From positions 72,501 through 136,500 of the forward strand of contig JACYXH010000473.1 of the NCBI GenBank assembly GCA_026745465.1: 64,000 nucleotides of DNA, in the 5' to 3' direction. Both the position numbers and the translations under genes were made by a program. The notes beneath the pieces are model-generated. The model was not told the origin of the DNA. It did no database searches and saw only the letters and a program-made list of their open reading frames with translations. Below, piece after piece: positions 49,759 through 64,000 of the stretch; position 1 is the stretch's first letter; each line of letters opens with the position of its first letter. This stretch comes from Lota lota (Eukaryota; Chordata; Actinopteri; Gadiformes; Lotidae).

Positions 49759-51017
49759 CTATAGACTGGCGGCGCACGGTGTAGGCACGAGCTGTTGGCC
49801 TGTTTTGATCTGCTGCTGCTGGGCTCCAGAGACTGAAGGCGAGGCTGTGTTGGATGAGCGGATCTTTGTGTTGGGCAGCTTGTGGTCCTTCTTCCACTTC
49901 ATTCGCCGGTTCTGGAACCAAATCTTCACCTGGCGTTCGGATAGACACATGGTGTGCGCAATCTCCACCCGCCTGCGTCGGGTCAGATAACGGTTGAAGT
50001 GGAATTCTTTCTCTAACTCAAGAGCCTGCTGGCGAGTGTAGGCGGTGCGGGATCTCTTGGGCACTCCTCCGTTGTAACTGGCACTGACTGCAAAAACCAT
50101 GCACATGCAAAGCAAGCAGGTGTTAAGTGAAGTGAATTGTTTTCCTTCTACAAAAAAATCCCCATGATTCTATATAAAATGAAAGAATATAAGGACGATG
50201 TGACGTTAATGGCAATTACTATCCCACTTTTTGCATCATGTTGTCTCTCGTTTCGAGCGCAGAAATGCGCTTAATTTGGCAACGCCGTCTGTGTTAGAAT
50301 TCGTACCCAGGGATAGATTAAGCGTACAAATGATTAACCAAACAGCAGGACTAAATATCATACTTTGGCTTTGGTCCACCCGTAGAGGTAGTTTAGGTTA
50401 AAAAGCAACAAAGGCACATGGCCCAGACAGACGAACACAGGCAATAAAATTTACGAGGGTCCTTAATTACCGACCCTGCTGCTCGATAGTCGTAAATTGC
50501 TGTTGTAAGGGGCGCTACTAGTGCTGCCTCAATGGGTTTGCGTATGTTCCAGTGGTCGCCTCTCTGTGGTTCTACCATTTAACTGTAACGATAACTCACC
50601 GTTACTAACGTGGACCTTTTTCATCCATGGATAGACCACCGGCTCCTTGCCCTTTGGTACGCCGGGATATGGCTCATTTGCAAGGCTGCAGTCTTTGCTG
50701 GTATTCGTCCCTGCGCCGCTCTCTGGAACCGTATTGAGGCGAGTACCGTGGCTCTGGGGAACGGGCTGCGGCTGTGTGTGATGCCCGTCGCTGAAATCGT
50801 CCAGTCCGTTGGTGGGGACATTGCCGTAATCGTAGCTCGGATCTGTGTAGTTTGACCTCGGATAGGATGCATCGTCGTGATGGGGAAAACCTGTGTCTTT
50901 TTGCCGTTCGTAGTAATCACCGGGCGTGGGGATGTATCCGCTTTGTTGATATTCGTCGCATGGAGGAAAGGATGGTTCGATATAGTTCGAGTTTATCAAA
51001 TAGGAACTCATGGTCAT
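49759..51017 (-). CDS. hoxa4a: Hoxa4a homeodomain transcription factor, two exons
   Basis: CDS is complement(join(49759..50087, 50600..51017)): 747 nt, 248 residues. Start at 51015-51017 gives [19 protein letters not shown], the group-4 N-terminus; a second in-frame ATG two codons on is the usual alternative start. [17 protein letters not shown] ends exon 1 (YPWM 129-132), followed by donor GTGAGT. The 512-bp intron splits codon 140 after base 1; the acceptor is TTTTTGCAG. The homeodomain is residues 149-208 (49882-50061), starting [12 protein letters not shown], with W196 and N199; [14 protein letters not shown] follows, typical of HOX4. The region between N-terminus and YPWM is much shorter than in mammalian HOXA4 and lacks its long Pro/Ala-rich stretches. 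Family role: axial patterning of posterior hindbrain, cervical spinal cord and somites. Confidence 0.96.
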
Positions 51018-51092
51018 TAATTTGTGAAGTGCAACAATACTAATTTTTATCGCGCTGTCGTTTTTCTGATCTCCACAAAACCCTCCTACTCC

Positions 51093-51139
51093 CTGTCAAA
51101 TGTACAAAGTTGTCTGGTCACGTGTAAACCACCACCAAT
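51093..51139 (-). promoter_or_regulatory. hoxa4a: hoxa4a proximal promoter: MEIS-like, CACGTG and CCAAT boxes
   Basis: CTGTCA (51,093-51,098), CACGTG (51,119-51,124) and CCAAT (51,135-51,139) cluster 75-125 bp upstream of the ATG. The arrangement resembles the vertebrate HOXB4 promoter, where USF1/2 binds the E-box and NF-Y the CCAAT element. A TATA-like GATAAAAATT lies near 51,048. Confidence 0.5.
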
Positions 51140-54100
51140 CACGGTGTCTCCTGTGGGCATCATGTAAACAGGAACCAATGGAAAGCATGGCATTTGGCAC
51201 AACGAAAATTGCTCGGACTAGCTTACGTTAGTGTTTTCCTTATTAAATCAGAGTATATAAAGAAAATCCAATCAAGTGACTTGTTTACTGCATGGACCAA
51301 AGTATGGGCAGTGTCCGCCAACCCTTATATAGTCCTATATCCGAGAAAAGCCAGCACCCCACTGTATATGAAACCAAAGTTATGGATGGGAATGCAATTC
51401 TTCACAAACAAAAGAATATCTCTGATGGAAAATTTAATGAATTTCAGGTTAGCGTGCGTCTTAGTACACAGCTCTACAAACGATTCTCTAAAATGGCACA
51501 AGAACAGGAAGAGACAGTAATTTGAGCACGTTATCACGTTATTACAAATAACAAAATAAAAGGTTATGAAGATCCGAAAGAGAAAGAGAGAGACTCTCTG
51601 CGAACAGCAGGTTTTATATTACGACATTAAGAAACCTTTGACTCCCTACTCTTCTCGTGAGTTTGACTTTAAACTGAATGTTGCTCAAGCAACATCAATC
51701 TAGGGGTTTTACGCATTAATTCATTAATAAACCATTTCTCCTACCAAACATAAAGATAACTACATTTTCCACTTCAGTTTTTACATATATTACCGAGCAA
51801 TTGGCCTGCGTACTGTAACCATAATCAAATATCTTTCTGAGATATAATTTATTTTCTACCCAATCCAAAACGTTGTTCCGTTTTGTGTTTTTTATTGAAT
51901 GAACAAGTGTATGTAGCAGCACACAAGCTGCCCTCATGCAAGCCCCCTGGTATTTCAATAGTAAGACAGATAGTGGGATTTGCACTACATAATAATATAA
52001 CAAGTGGATGACCTGACGTTGTAGCGCCACAACTTTCTCTGCAAGTAATTAGTGTCTGAAATACAAGCCCTTCAAGGAAATCTCCAAAATCGAGTAGAGT
52101 AAAACAATGTGCAGAGACACCCTCATGCAACAATAGGCTTTAGCAACCAGGCCTGTTTTAGTAGGCCTCTATAAAAATATGAATAATATATAAGGGATAA
52201 CCAACTATGAATTAATACCAGGTATTGTGATTATTTTTGTATTGCTGTTATTATTCCTATTATGGTTATAATTATGGTTGTTGTTATTATTATTAATGAT
52301 ACATATATTTTGGATTGAAGCCGTAGAAGACAGTAATACGTAGAGGGAGAGTTATATATGAACAAATATGCTTACATTCCTAGATAAATGCATTCATAAG
52401 CTCCGGAGAATGAAATTATCTAGATGAAAAGAGAAAATGCAGACAATAAACAAACGAGATAAATATAGCAGCCGCTGACCGTATTGCTCCTCTGCCCACA
52501 GTGTCACGCAAATCTCCATCTTCACAACTTGTTTCTTCACATATCCGTACAGAACAAATCCAACGTGAACAACTGTGTAATTCCCTTTGAGCAAAAGAGA
52601 CTTTACAGAAGTTATCCTTAACTGTCCACTCGGAGAAGGCCCCTGCGTCGTGAAAGACGAGGACAAACCTCGGAAATATTGAAAGCGTTCTTTTCCCTTT
52701 TTTCTCCCCGCCATTGTATTCGTGGCCCTAAACAGAGATAACTTCTGCTGACCCCAAAGTGACACCGTTTCCATTTTGTTTCTGATTAATCTTGGGCATT
52801 GACAGTCTTTGTTAAACAACAAGGCGTGCCCTTCTGCAAAGAGGCGACATTTTCATATCTGTTAGACGCAGTGACCTGGAGTTCACCCCGGACTTGGACT
52901 TCACAATCTCCAACGTCTGCCCAACTCTGGGGGAGATGGGAGATCACTTAGCGTGGGTCAACACCAAGGGACGTCCCAACAAGATACTAAAATACTGTGT
53001 AAATGCCACGAAGCCATTTGAAATACATCAAGCGTCGAATTAAACTGCTTAAAGCCAGGAGAAAGCCCCGCTTAAAAAGTAGAATGTTAAATAGATATAG
53101 TAAGATATATTATTTGGCAATCATGTTCTCCATTTTTTCATGTTAAATGCTTTTTCATTCAATTCAGTTATTTGTATCATGTAGCTCCAACTTGACTAAC
53201 AATATCTTCCAGCTCGTGAATGTTGAGGCAGACCACATTGTAAGGTGAATTATTATCTTTTTCGTTTAACATTTGAAGTATTTTGCAGTCTATTTCTTTT
53301 GTACTATAGACTATGCATCTTTTAACGTAATATACCAGAGCCACCACTTGCTGTAAATTAATTCAGGGAATGGATTTATTTAATTTCCCTTTGTTTTAAC
53401 TAACTCATGTAGAAGTGAATGGTACCCCACACATGGGCAGTACCCATACACTTCGAAGACCACCTGGCAAGAGGCAATTTATCAACATCATGTTACAAGG
53501 TAAGACAACTTCACATGCTATCTAAATTTACAGTCTGCTGCCAACGTATTATGTGTATCAGAGGGTGAGAGATAGAGAGAAAGGGATGGACTGGGTCAGT
53601 GTGAGTATTATCCACTTACAGTATGTCATCCTTGCGTGAATGACGGCTATCTTTTTTTGACAGGTCGGTCTACTTGTTGCTGTAGCAAGGACCTCGGGAT
53701 AGGTATTAAAGTATCAACATTGATTAATGTGAGGCACACTTTGTCAGTATGCCTGCAGATAGAAAGTGTATTGCCCTATCTTGCAAAACGGTGAAACTTG
53801 AGTTAGGCCCTACGCTTATTATAGTTTATTATGTCAAAAAGTTGCTTACGCCTGTTGAACTCTATTAAGACTACATATTGAAAAGGCCTAAGCAGAAATA
53901 AAGAAGATGCAAATTCTGTTATAAGTTATTACAATATCAAATTGTACATTTGCTATTTTGAAAATTGGTAGGCCCTAACCGCTTGGGACAGGTTGTGTTT
54001 ACATCCAACTAATCCTACATCCAAAACACGCCGGCACTTCGGAAAGGATATACTGTGAAGTGAATGTCTATTTAACAGATAGTAAATCAAAAAGACAGTG

Positions 54101-56392
54101 CACTGTAAATGTAGATAATCCGACAAGTGCTGTGACGATAGCGACACTTTAAATATTGCTTTCGCTATGCGCCCTCTGTTATAAGTCCTGCATAAAGGGA
54201 GAGTTTCCACTAGGCACTGGGGCCGGGCGAAACCATACAGTCTATGGGCGAAATACCATTTGCTGTTTTAAAGTAGTAGGCCTACACATTTTTATGTCAA
54301 TGTTTGTCAAAAGAAAAACATGGGTTTGTGAATGTCCCGTTACCACAAACAAAGCAACCGTAAAGCTAATGCAACACCGAGCAGATGTATACGTAGGCAT
54401 ACTAGTCCATGTGAATATTACATGAAGCTATAACCAAGTTGTATTAAGAGTATGGCCGAATACAGTGTCATGAGACGGATGTGTCAAACAAACACAATTA
54501 TGAATACAAATGGTACAGAAACATACACCAAGCAAACAAGTAGCCTAAATGATCAATACTAAATAATCAATACAAAACCCAAACGTACAACTATTTAATA
54601 TCCTCCTTGCTGTGACTGGTCTGCTCAGTTTTTAAGAAACAAAAATAGGCCAGATTTGGAATACTTTCGTAGGGCATTTAAAAACGTTTCTGTGAAGAAA
54701 CATATAGGCCTATATACATTTGTTGTGATCTAAATGAGCCACCACATTATCGCTCGCAGCCTTTATGTATGTTTTGGTAATAATTTACTATGCTTAAATA
54801 TATTTTCTTTTAGTTTTTTAGTTGTGTAGTATGTTTTTTAAATTTGTTTTGCTCTTTTTTTAAATATTGTGCCATAAGCTAACGGATTTAATATTGTTCA
54901 CCATTTTATAAATGTATAGGCCAGCCTATGATTTCCATATTCTATGAGTTGATTTGAACATTTTTGAGAATGCAGTTTCATGCAACGGACCGTTGTAAAC
55001 GCACAAGCTTTGCAATTTCAATAAGCTTTTTTAATCAAATGAAATCGAAAGTTTTCACATTTGCACACCTATTATTTTTTGTACATTGCGAGAGAGAGGT
55101 GCTCTTGAAACCATGGCATGTAGCCTACAATATCAACTGATTATTCTCGGCGTATTGTATTTTAGTATTTTTATTTTTCATTTTTATTTATATTCATATT
55201 TCGTCCTATGATCATGTTTACAAAACCGGAATCAAAATTCTAAGATTACAGTTGTATCGAAACGATACTTCACTGACTATTTTTTTTCTATGTATTATTT
55301 TGTGACAAAGGGGTCGGTGTTGAAATGCTTATTGTCTGTTGCTCTGCGGTAAAAGTCCGATCAATGAACACACATATATTAAAAAATATATCTTACCCTG
55401 TGTCAACATACAAAAATATACGTGTCAACGATATTTTCTATAGGCTACGTTAACAAATATCGTTATTATTTGTATCAAGAAAAGGAAGGCTAAGTGTTTT
55501 TTAAAGGATCCATGGACATAATTTGGGCCTGCAGGCCTATCCATTACCCTGTGACCCGGTCGAAAGAATCAATCCTCAAAATGCTAATTTTGCCTTCGTC
55601 CCCAAACATATCAAATGTAATTTATTCAAAGGAAATTCACCAATCAACCGCCCTAATAAAACGCCAGCCACTCAATCTTGAGGTTCGGGACGTGCAGGGG
55701 GGACCCTCCCCTGGTCCTCCGCGCGGGGTCACTCCGCTTCCAGGGTTCACCTGGAGTGCAACGTCCAACATATGTAATTCAACGCTATTCTATCTTTTGT
55801 GTGCGTCGTGAAGACTGCTATTATAAGGCTGGCATCAAGCCCCAATAGAACAGATGAGGGAGACATGTTCAGCGCATAAACTTTTGACCCCCTATCTCGT
55901 TCTCGTCAGTCTCCGCGAGTTTTTGACCCCTCGATAAACATCTCGCATGATTGCATCGCCATTTGATTGAAAATTGTTTAGAAGTATATTCTTATATTAC
56001 TTTGTTTAAATATGTCCATTTAACGTTTATTGTCTGAAGATGTCAGTAAAGGCATAATAGTGGAAAGAAAATTACATGTAGGCCTACGTTGATTTATTTT
56101 CCTAAAGATAATGAACCTAAAATACTGTAAAAGAACGCATGGACTGTTAAGCTCTTGTAGTTCAACTTCAGATATAGTAAAGCAACGCAAATACCTTTAT
56201 GCGATGGACTGATTTGCAATTTTGCTCAATTACGCAATGTTTAAGACAGCAGGGACAGCAGTCTTTTAACTGTGTTCTATACTAAAATATTTTCCTTTAT
56301 GTTTTAGTCAATATACACAAACGAAATGTATACAGGCCTATCGCATAGAACAAATGTATCGAAACAGAAACATTTCCATATCATATATTGTC

Positions 56393-56465
56393 TTGTGTGT
56401 GCGTGCGTGCGCGTGTTTGTGTGTGTGTTCGGGGTGAGTGGGGGGGGGGGGGGGGGGGGGGGGGG
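56393..56465. repeat. Short GT-rich stretch and 26-bp G run
   Basis: GT/GC-rich leader, then uninterrupted G at 56,440-56,465. Confidence 0.9.
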
Positions 56466-56531
56466 TTCTCCTCTAGAACATACGGAGAGGGAACAGGCGG
56501 AGGCTGACAGTGAACTTGGCCTAAAGCGAGC

Positions 56532-56546
56532 CCTGCTGGTGGCGCT
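56532..56546 (+). promoter_or_regulatory. CTCF-like motif between hoxa4a and hoxa5a
   Basis: CCTGCTGGTGGCGCT agrees with the CTCF core at 13 of 15 positions by hand alignment. Mammalian HOXA has CTCF sites flanking HOXA5. It lies in a short GC-rich unique patch next to a 26-bp G run. Confidence 0.3.
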
Positions 56547-57001
56547 GAGAGGATGCAGATTTATCTTTCTGCTGCGGCTGACCTCCCGGTGAACCTCCAG
56601 TGCTGAGGATGCGTCCTTCCTCTATGAGAGGCGCTGTATCGCTGCTGCCGCTGCTGCTGTTGTTAAATGCCTTTGCTCCATTATGTGAAATGTGTGTTTT
56701 TTTCCTTCTCTTGTTTTACAAAAAAAAAAAATCCAATTTCAGCAGTCATATGTTTTCATTAAAATCTGGCTGACGAATCCAGCTGTAGAGCTAATATGAT
56801 TGTTCATTGTATTTAGACTCAGGTTCATTTAGGCCCGCAAAACGTAATAATTGCTTGTTAAAGTAAAATCGGGGTCCTTAGAAAAGTGGATTTGGTCGTT
56901 CTGCTCGTGTGCGAGCTAATCCAAACCACGCGTTTGTGGCTTTCTGTAGCGATGCTTATCCGGTACCATGTGTTTGTGTAAGTGTATGTGTCTGTGTCTC
57001 T

Positions 57002-57180
<179 letters not shown>

Positions 57181-57596
57181 GAATAATTATTGCAGCCAAA
57201 AACCAAGTAAACCTAGACTATTTCACAATGTTTGTTTGGTCTGTTGTCTCAATTAACCAATACATGTGCACGTTTGAATCCACTATCATGCTCGAAATGG
57301 GAATAAGATTTGCTTAAAACCTTTTTCGGACACAGAAGTAGTCGAAATCCCATTAACTGCTTCACCTCCCTTCACTTCATCAAACCAACTAACGTAACAT
57401 TATAATCCCACTCCTGAACATTCATGGACATTTCAAATGTTGGATGTAGGCTACAATTCTTGGCGTTAGTCCTGTATTTTGGAACCGTATTGACGAGCGT
57501 ACACACACGGACAAGAGGTCACCACAGACTCAGAATAGAGTCTTTTTGGTGGCTTTCACGGTTGAAAAGGACGTGGCTGACACACAACGAAACGAA

Positions 57597-57599
<3 letters not shown>

Positions 57600-57630
<31 letters not shown>

Positions 57631-57705
57631 GGTGTGTCAGTGTGTGTCGGTGTGTGTGTGTGGGCGCGAGAGTGTGTCGGTGTGTGCGGGTGAGTGTGTG
57701 TGTGG
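57600..57705. repeat. Interrupted (GT)n
   Basis: GT with TCGG and GCGA interruptions. Confidence 0.9.
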
Positions 57706-59408
57706 ATTGTGTTTACTTGGCAGTGTTTACTATCTATGCGAAAGCTATTAAGACGCCAACATGTGGCGCATAGCAGTGTACAGAAAAAGCAACAGCCCTT
57801 TGTCAATGCGTAGACGTTCATTTAAAAGAAGCACAACTACAATTAAATCAAATGTCCTGACTAATTCAACTGTACCTCTAATGCGTGCTCCCTTTCCGAT
57901 AAAATCTCCAGAACCCCAACTTTCAGACACGTCTAGTATATTTTGAGATGGCTTGCTGATCCTAACACGTAATCCAACTAAACAACTATGGGTTAGTAAG
58001 GGGGTGGATGAAGACAAAAGATAATTATCCAACATGTAAAATAGATTATGAGTTACACCACAGATGGAGGAAAACAAGTTACTGTGGGGAAGGAAGCAAT
58101 TAAATAGCCATGAGCCGGACCTAACCCTGCCCAACATCTGCCGAGAACAGCATTCAGCACTGCACAACTCACAAATGAGCTTAATTGACTAATACAGGCT
58201 AGATAGAGAGAGCGAATACAATCATAACGCTGTTTATCACCGGGGTGGCCACTCTGGGGCCACGCGCACCGTAGAATTGAACAAGTCTATCCGCTACGGA
58301 GAAACTTACCGTGAGAAATGTTCCTTCTGCTCGCGCGCCTCTGGTCCATCTTGAGTCACTACTGTGAGCAAGGCAAGTGGGGAAACGGTCAAGCAACACT
58401 TACAGCCTGCAAGGAGAGAGTAAAAGACGAAGCCTCGCGTCAGGGCGATTATATGTTATGTGCAATATACTGTCAACTCCCCAAAACCATAAAACTTACT
58501 TTAATGGCCACCACGTGACCGCTTATGGCCAGCGAGCCTATCTGGTCGCGCTCTGGATGATTTTACGATCTAATTCATTGACAAACCTCCATTCATTTAG
58601 GCACCAAATGTCAGAGAGCCAGAACCAGACTAATAAAGTTTAGAGCTGGCAAAGTCTGAGGAGGCAAGGGGTCCTCTAGCTTGTCTCTGGCCGCGGACCT
58701 AATGCCCACCTTATCAAGGTGAGTGAAACAACGACATTTCCTTGGTTCTACCTGTTGACAACATAACATTTGGGAAGTTGGCCAGCCTAATAATTCACGC
58801 AGTGTGGTCAATATTTTACAGTTGTGATATTTAAGTATTTTTTACTTCGACATTTTGCCACACTTAGGCCTACATAAAAACAAAAACGTATTGTAAACAA
58901 CAATTACTGACTGTTTCAAGGCCTACTCATAAGCGTGAGCATACATCAATATATGTATTTATATATACACACATATGCCCATATCTTTTTTCAATAACCA
59001 AGCAGTCTGGTGTTTCCGTTCCAGTAGAAAGTTTATTATAATCCCCATCATCATCGTTATAGTATTTTCTCGACTTCCAGTCATTTAAAAACATTTACAA
59101 AAAGGTTTATCACGATGGCACTATACACTTAATGCAATTTGGGGGTCTCCGCGGGACCATCAACATATAAAATATATATAAAACAAAGACAAGCACATTT
59201 TACTAAGATGCTGCGAGAGGCGAATAATGCAAAACAAAATAGCAGCCCGTGCAAAAAGGAGAATACAAGGCAGAGCTACTGTACATACAACATTGGATTG
59301 GGACATCTGCCCTTACACGGTTCACAACGCACGGAATAACCACACAAGGTTTACGTTGTTGGTCTAGAAGCAAGTTAACTGTTCGGTACAATACATCAAT
59401 TAAATAAA

Positions 59409-59512
59409 TACATACATACATACATACATACATACATACATACATACATACATACATACATACATACATACATACATACATACATACATACATACATACA
59501 TACATACATACA

Positions 59513-59541
<29 letters not shown>
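59409..59541. repeat. (TACA)n tetranucleotide array
   Basis: About 33 near-perfect copies downstream of hoxa5a, the only long tetranucleotide array in the window. Confidence 0.97.
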
Positions 59542-59544
<3 letters not shown>

Positions 59545-59612
59545 CATACTTACATATATATAAAACAAAAGGCTAAACATAATGGCAGCTAAAGTTCATA
59601 CCAACATATGTA

Positions 59613-59623
59613 TTTATTTTATT
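59613..59623 (-). terminator. Candidate hoxa5a poly(A) signals
   Basis: Two overlapping minus-strand AATAAA motifs about 385 bp downstream of the stop codon, just before the tetranucleotide array. Confidence 0.35.
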
Positions 59624-60005
59624 CGGCTGTTTTTGTTCTGGTATATGCTACATTACACATATTTGTACTGGCTTATTTGTGACACAACATTTTTTAAATG
59701 ACTGTATTGAATTCTTTCTCAAGAAGGAATAAGTTACACGTGTATTTTATTTTTGCGCTTTCCTCTAACTCTAGACAGAACTGTACATCATCATTACTTA
59801 CACAATCATAAACACGGTCCAAAATAGGAAAAACGTATATTAATTGTATCGGAAGTAATAGAGGGCCCGTTGTTGGCATGCGAGGTGCCCACGGCCCGAA
59901 CCTAGAAGTCCAAGAAGTCTCTCGCGCAATTTGTATGGGGGAATGATACAAGACCAGAACTTTCCATAACATTCTCTTTGTGGGTGCTTATCATTTAACA
60001 CAATA

Positions 60006-61390
<1,385 letters not shown>

Positions 61391-64000
61391 TTGTTGACAA
61401 TCCACGGTTGTTCGTTTTAAGTATAGTTTCTTTTATTTTTGAGAAAAACAATAAACGTACGTACTTGATTTGTGGCTCTTGATGGTTTAGCGCGTTCTAA
61501 AGCACCCCTCCACAATTTATGATGAATTATGGAAATGAGTAGGACATGTACTTGATTCTCTCTTACGTAGACACCCAAATATGGGGTACGGCTTAGAATC
61601 ACGTGCTTTTGTTGACCAGTCGTAAATCCTGCTTGATGACCTCCAGAGGTAAACTCGTGCACGATGGAAATATGGGTGGGATGTAAAGGGTACGCGCAAA
61701 TACGCGCGTCTGAGTTTGGTTCTTGGGAACTCAAAATCGTTGATCTGAATTGTCGTCGTGCGCCATCGTCTGGCGTAACTGGTGGACTGCGCGTATGCGT
61801 CATTTTTAGAGGCGTTGGCTTTAAACGGGGTCATTCAGAGGTTAACGATCATTGCGGCACAAGTAATGGCTTTCCAAACAATACAAGTGACATGCTGGGA
61901 GTGCAAGCCGATTAAGATCACTATATCCCATATTAAATTAAAGGGAAAAATACAGATATGTCACTATTTTACTTTTCTGAGAATAAAAAAAATATATACC
62001 AGGACAAAAAACTGTTTTAGTAAATATCTTCTTACTCTAAATAATAGGCCTACATTCGGAGAAGGCACTAAAACAGACGAAAAGAGGAATCCATTTGAAA
62101 TCTTTCCCATAAATGATGCACCTCCGCGTTTAAAAAAATAAGCCGTTACGTTTTCAATAATATAATAGAATTGAATAGGCTACAATTCGAATAATGTTGA
62201 ATAATGGAAGTAGAAATGTGTTTTGAAGGTACAGCTTAAATAAATGGTAGCTTATTTAAAAATAGCAAAAACATGACATTTTTCGATAGGTCATATCGTA
62301 GTGTAAATGAGCATGCTCCACTACTTATTTCGCCTACATTTTGTTTAGTTTAGAACGTAAAAGTTTACAATGTTGGGATTATAGGGTTTCCCATGTCTAT
62401 CGAATCAAAGCAATACAATGAATTCAACCAACATGTTAAAAAAGTGTCCAATCTGATCCAATACGTTGTCTCCTTCTAGGTAAAATTGAATTGTAAATGT
62501 GAAAACGATTAGTATTATTATGATGATTATTAGTGTTGTTATATCATTTGTATTATTATTAGCCTGTCTTTCTTATTAATATTTAAATTATTATCGATAA
62601 TAATACAACGTTACAGACAAAAAAGTGTAGGCTACAATATGCAGTGTGTCACTAGCCTTAGCCTAGTGACAGCAATGCCATTGAAGGCTCCATTGAGTCC
62701 TAGTGTAGTATACACTTTATTTTAAACGCACTAGTGAATATAAGCTAAGTAAAAAGTAAAAGTACGTGTCCTACATTTCTGAGATTTCAAAAGCGCTGAC
62801 ACGAAACTGCACAGGGCACCTAACAACCTACAGTGCACGCCACGCTGCGGCGCAAGACGGACAGATCAGGCATTTGTTACGGATTCGTCACTTATATAAA
62901 AATATTCTTTGTCCGGTTGAGTTGATGAAGAAAATCAGCAATTATATCTCTGTCTCTTTTCCTTCTTGGTTGCAGACCGAACAAGCTTCCAGGTGTGATT
63001 GCACCACCTTGCTATGAGAGCGTGTGTGAACTGTTCCATGCGTTCTGGCTATGAATATATGGAGACTCCTTGATTGTGTTTGGTAATACGTTTATAATAA
63101 ATATTTTCTTCTGAAAAAACACGTTTGTACAACCTTACACGCGCATCATGGACAACGTTGTAACAGACTGTAAGGTGATGGCCAAATATGTGATATGGTT
63201 TGGAGGAAGAGTATGCACGGGAAGCAAAGGTGTGGCACTGCTCTCTGCTGGCGCGTTTAGAAACTAGCAACAGGGATCACTGGCTGTACGCGTCAAGCGA
63301 GGAAATGTCCGCTATGATCACATAAACTACATATTTATAAAGGACCCAGGCCGATTTCAAGTGTCTAAATAAGAAGCTAATACCAAAACAGTCTATTTAA
63401 TATAATACCTTAACTATAGATTAACAATAACTGCGTTTTATAACCAAGCCAACACATGTGCAAATGTACTATTCATGTACTATACTATTCATGCCCTAGT
63501 CATAATAATACCAAAACACGCTTAGCATGAATATGGCTTACATATAATTGTGTAAATATCATGCATAGTCTATCAATTGTATGCATATGTAAGAGTAAAT
63601 AGCCAACATTAACATGTTTATCATACATGCCATACAAACCTTTAACTCAAGAGTTTGAAGCTGTAATAAGCACAAAATAAAATGCTAAAATACAAACAAA
63701 TTGTGGATGCTAACACACACAATGTATCTTAGTAAAGGTGGGACTCGGACACAGATAAATGAATAAATATACCTTAGCAAGTTCAACACAGAGCCACAAA
63801 CAAGCATCTAAAACTCTTCCCATAAGAGGGCGACAGAGAGTATGTTTGTTTGCCACAATCAAATGAGAAAATTAATTAACTCGAGGAGGTCATTTACATT
63901 TCAAATCTACATCAAACCACGTGAAGCCTTTACAAAACGTATCACAAAACATAGTCAACCTCGACTGAATAGAAATAGAACTGGTACAGAGCAAGTATAG
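61391..64000. other. 5' flank of hoxa5a
   Basis: About 2.6 kb. The first 230 bp is the hoxa5a 5' UTR and promoter, with a CACGTG box. The remainder is AT-rich unique DNA. No group 6 or 7 Hox remnant, no homeobox fragment and no tandem repeat of note is seen up to the window edge. Confidence 0.55.
61600..61605 (-). promoter_or_regulatory. hoxa5a: hoxa5a upstream CACGTG E-box
   Basis: The palindromic E-box lies about 210 bp upstream of the start codon. Between it and the ATG the minus strand carries AGCCACAAATCAAG, which resembles the conserved leader of vertebrate Hoxa5 mRNAs. Confidence 0.35.

Noticed and set aside
52741-52770. DR5-like GTGTCA-N5-GGGTCA upstream of hoxa4a
   Set aside because: The first half-site breaks the invariant G of RGKTCA, so it was not called as a RARE.
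61391-64000. Remnant of a group 6 or 7 Hox gene upstream of hoxa5a
   Set aside because: No homeobox-like or YPWM-like fragment was found on either strand.

Overview
This window is vertebrate DNA from a ray-finned (teleost) fish. It contains the 3' half of a HoxA cluster, most likely the teleost HoxAa cluster. Five complete two-exon homeobox genes lie on the minus strand: hoxa1a (23,984-25,640), hoxa2a (29,631-31,405), hoxa3a (35,572-38,509), hoxa4a (49,759-51,017) and hoxa5a (60,006-61,390). Paralogue group 1 is on the left, so the more 5' (posterior) genes would lie beyond position 64,000. HoxA identity rests on diagnostic regions outside the homeodomain: the HOXA1-like N-terminus, the HOXA2 C-terminus ending LQHLNY, the HOXA3 N- and C-termini, the MTMSS start of HOX4 and the FVNSFCGRYPNG start of HOXA5. 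All five genes together, with no group 6-7 gene seen in the 2.6 kb beyond hoxa5a, fit HoxAa rather than HoxAb. The intact hoxa2a argues against zebrafish-like or medaka-like lineages, where this copy decayed. The extreme density of dinucleotide arrays and C/G homopolymers recalls gadiform (cod-like) genomes, but the species cannot be fixed from the sequence.

Layout. Positions 1-20,000 are a gene-poor flank dominated by (CA/GT)n, (CT/GA)n, (AT)n, a 650-bp polypurine tract, a 34-bp tandem repeat and poly-C runs. I recognise no coding exon there; skap2, the usual HoxA neighbour on this side, was looked for but not found. Repeat density falls sharply from about 20 kb onward. From there on the DNA is AT-rich, mostly unique, and carries the Hox genes at intergenic spacings of about 4.0, 4.2, 11.2 and 9.0 kb. 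Remaining repeats are isolated arrays, including three low-complexity tracts inside the hoxa3a intron.

How it works together. The five transcription factors share a TALE-interaction motif (TFDWM, YPWM or FPWM) encoded at the end of exon 1 and a 60-residue homeodomain in exon 2. Every intron interrupts the codon after its first base. By family knowledge they pattern hindbrain, pharyngeal arches and anterior spinal cord under retinoic-acid control and Hox/Pbx/Meis cross-regulation. The sequence offers matching cis-element candidates: a DR5-type element 3 kb 3' of hoxa1a, a perfect DR2 1 kb 5' of hoxa1a, a perfect DR1 1.5 kb 3' of hoxa4a, PBX-HOX composite sites around hoxa2a, CACGTG boxes close to four of the five start codons, and CTCF-like matches at the 3' edge and between hoxa4a and hoxa5a.

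The most interesting unannotated items are candidate non-coding exons (upstream hoxa3a 5' exons; plus-strand exons placed like HOTAIRM1 and HOXA-AS2) and a tandem CAG/TAG splice acceptor in hoxa3a. No new biochemical system was found. No miR-10 gene is seen, as expected for HoxA.
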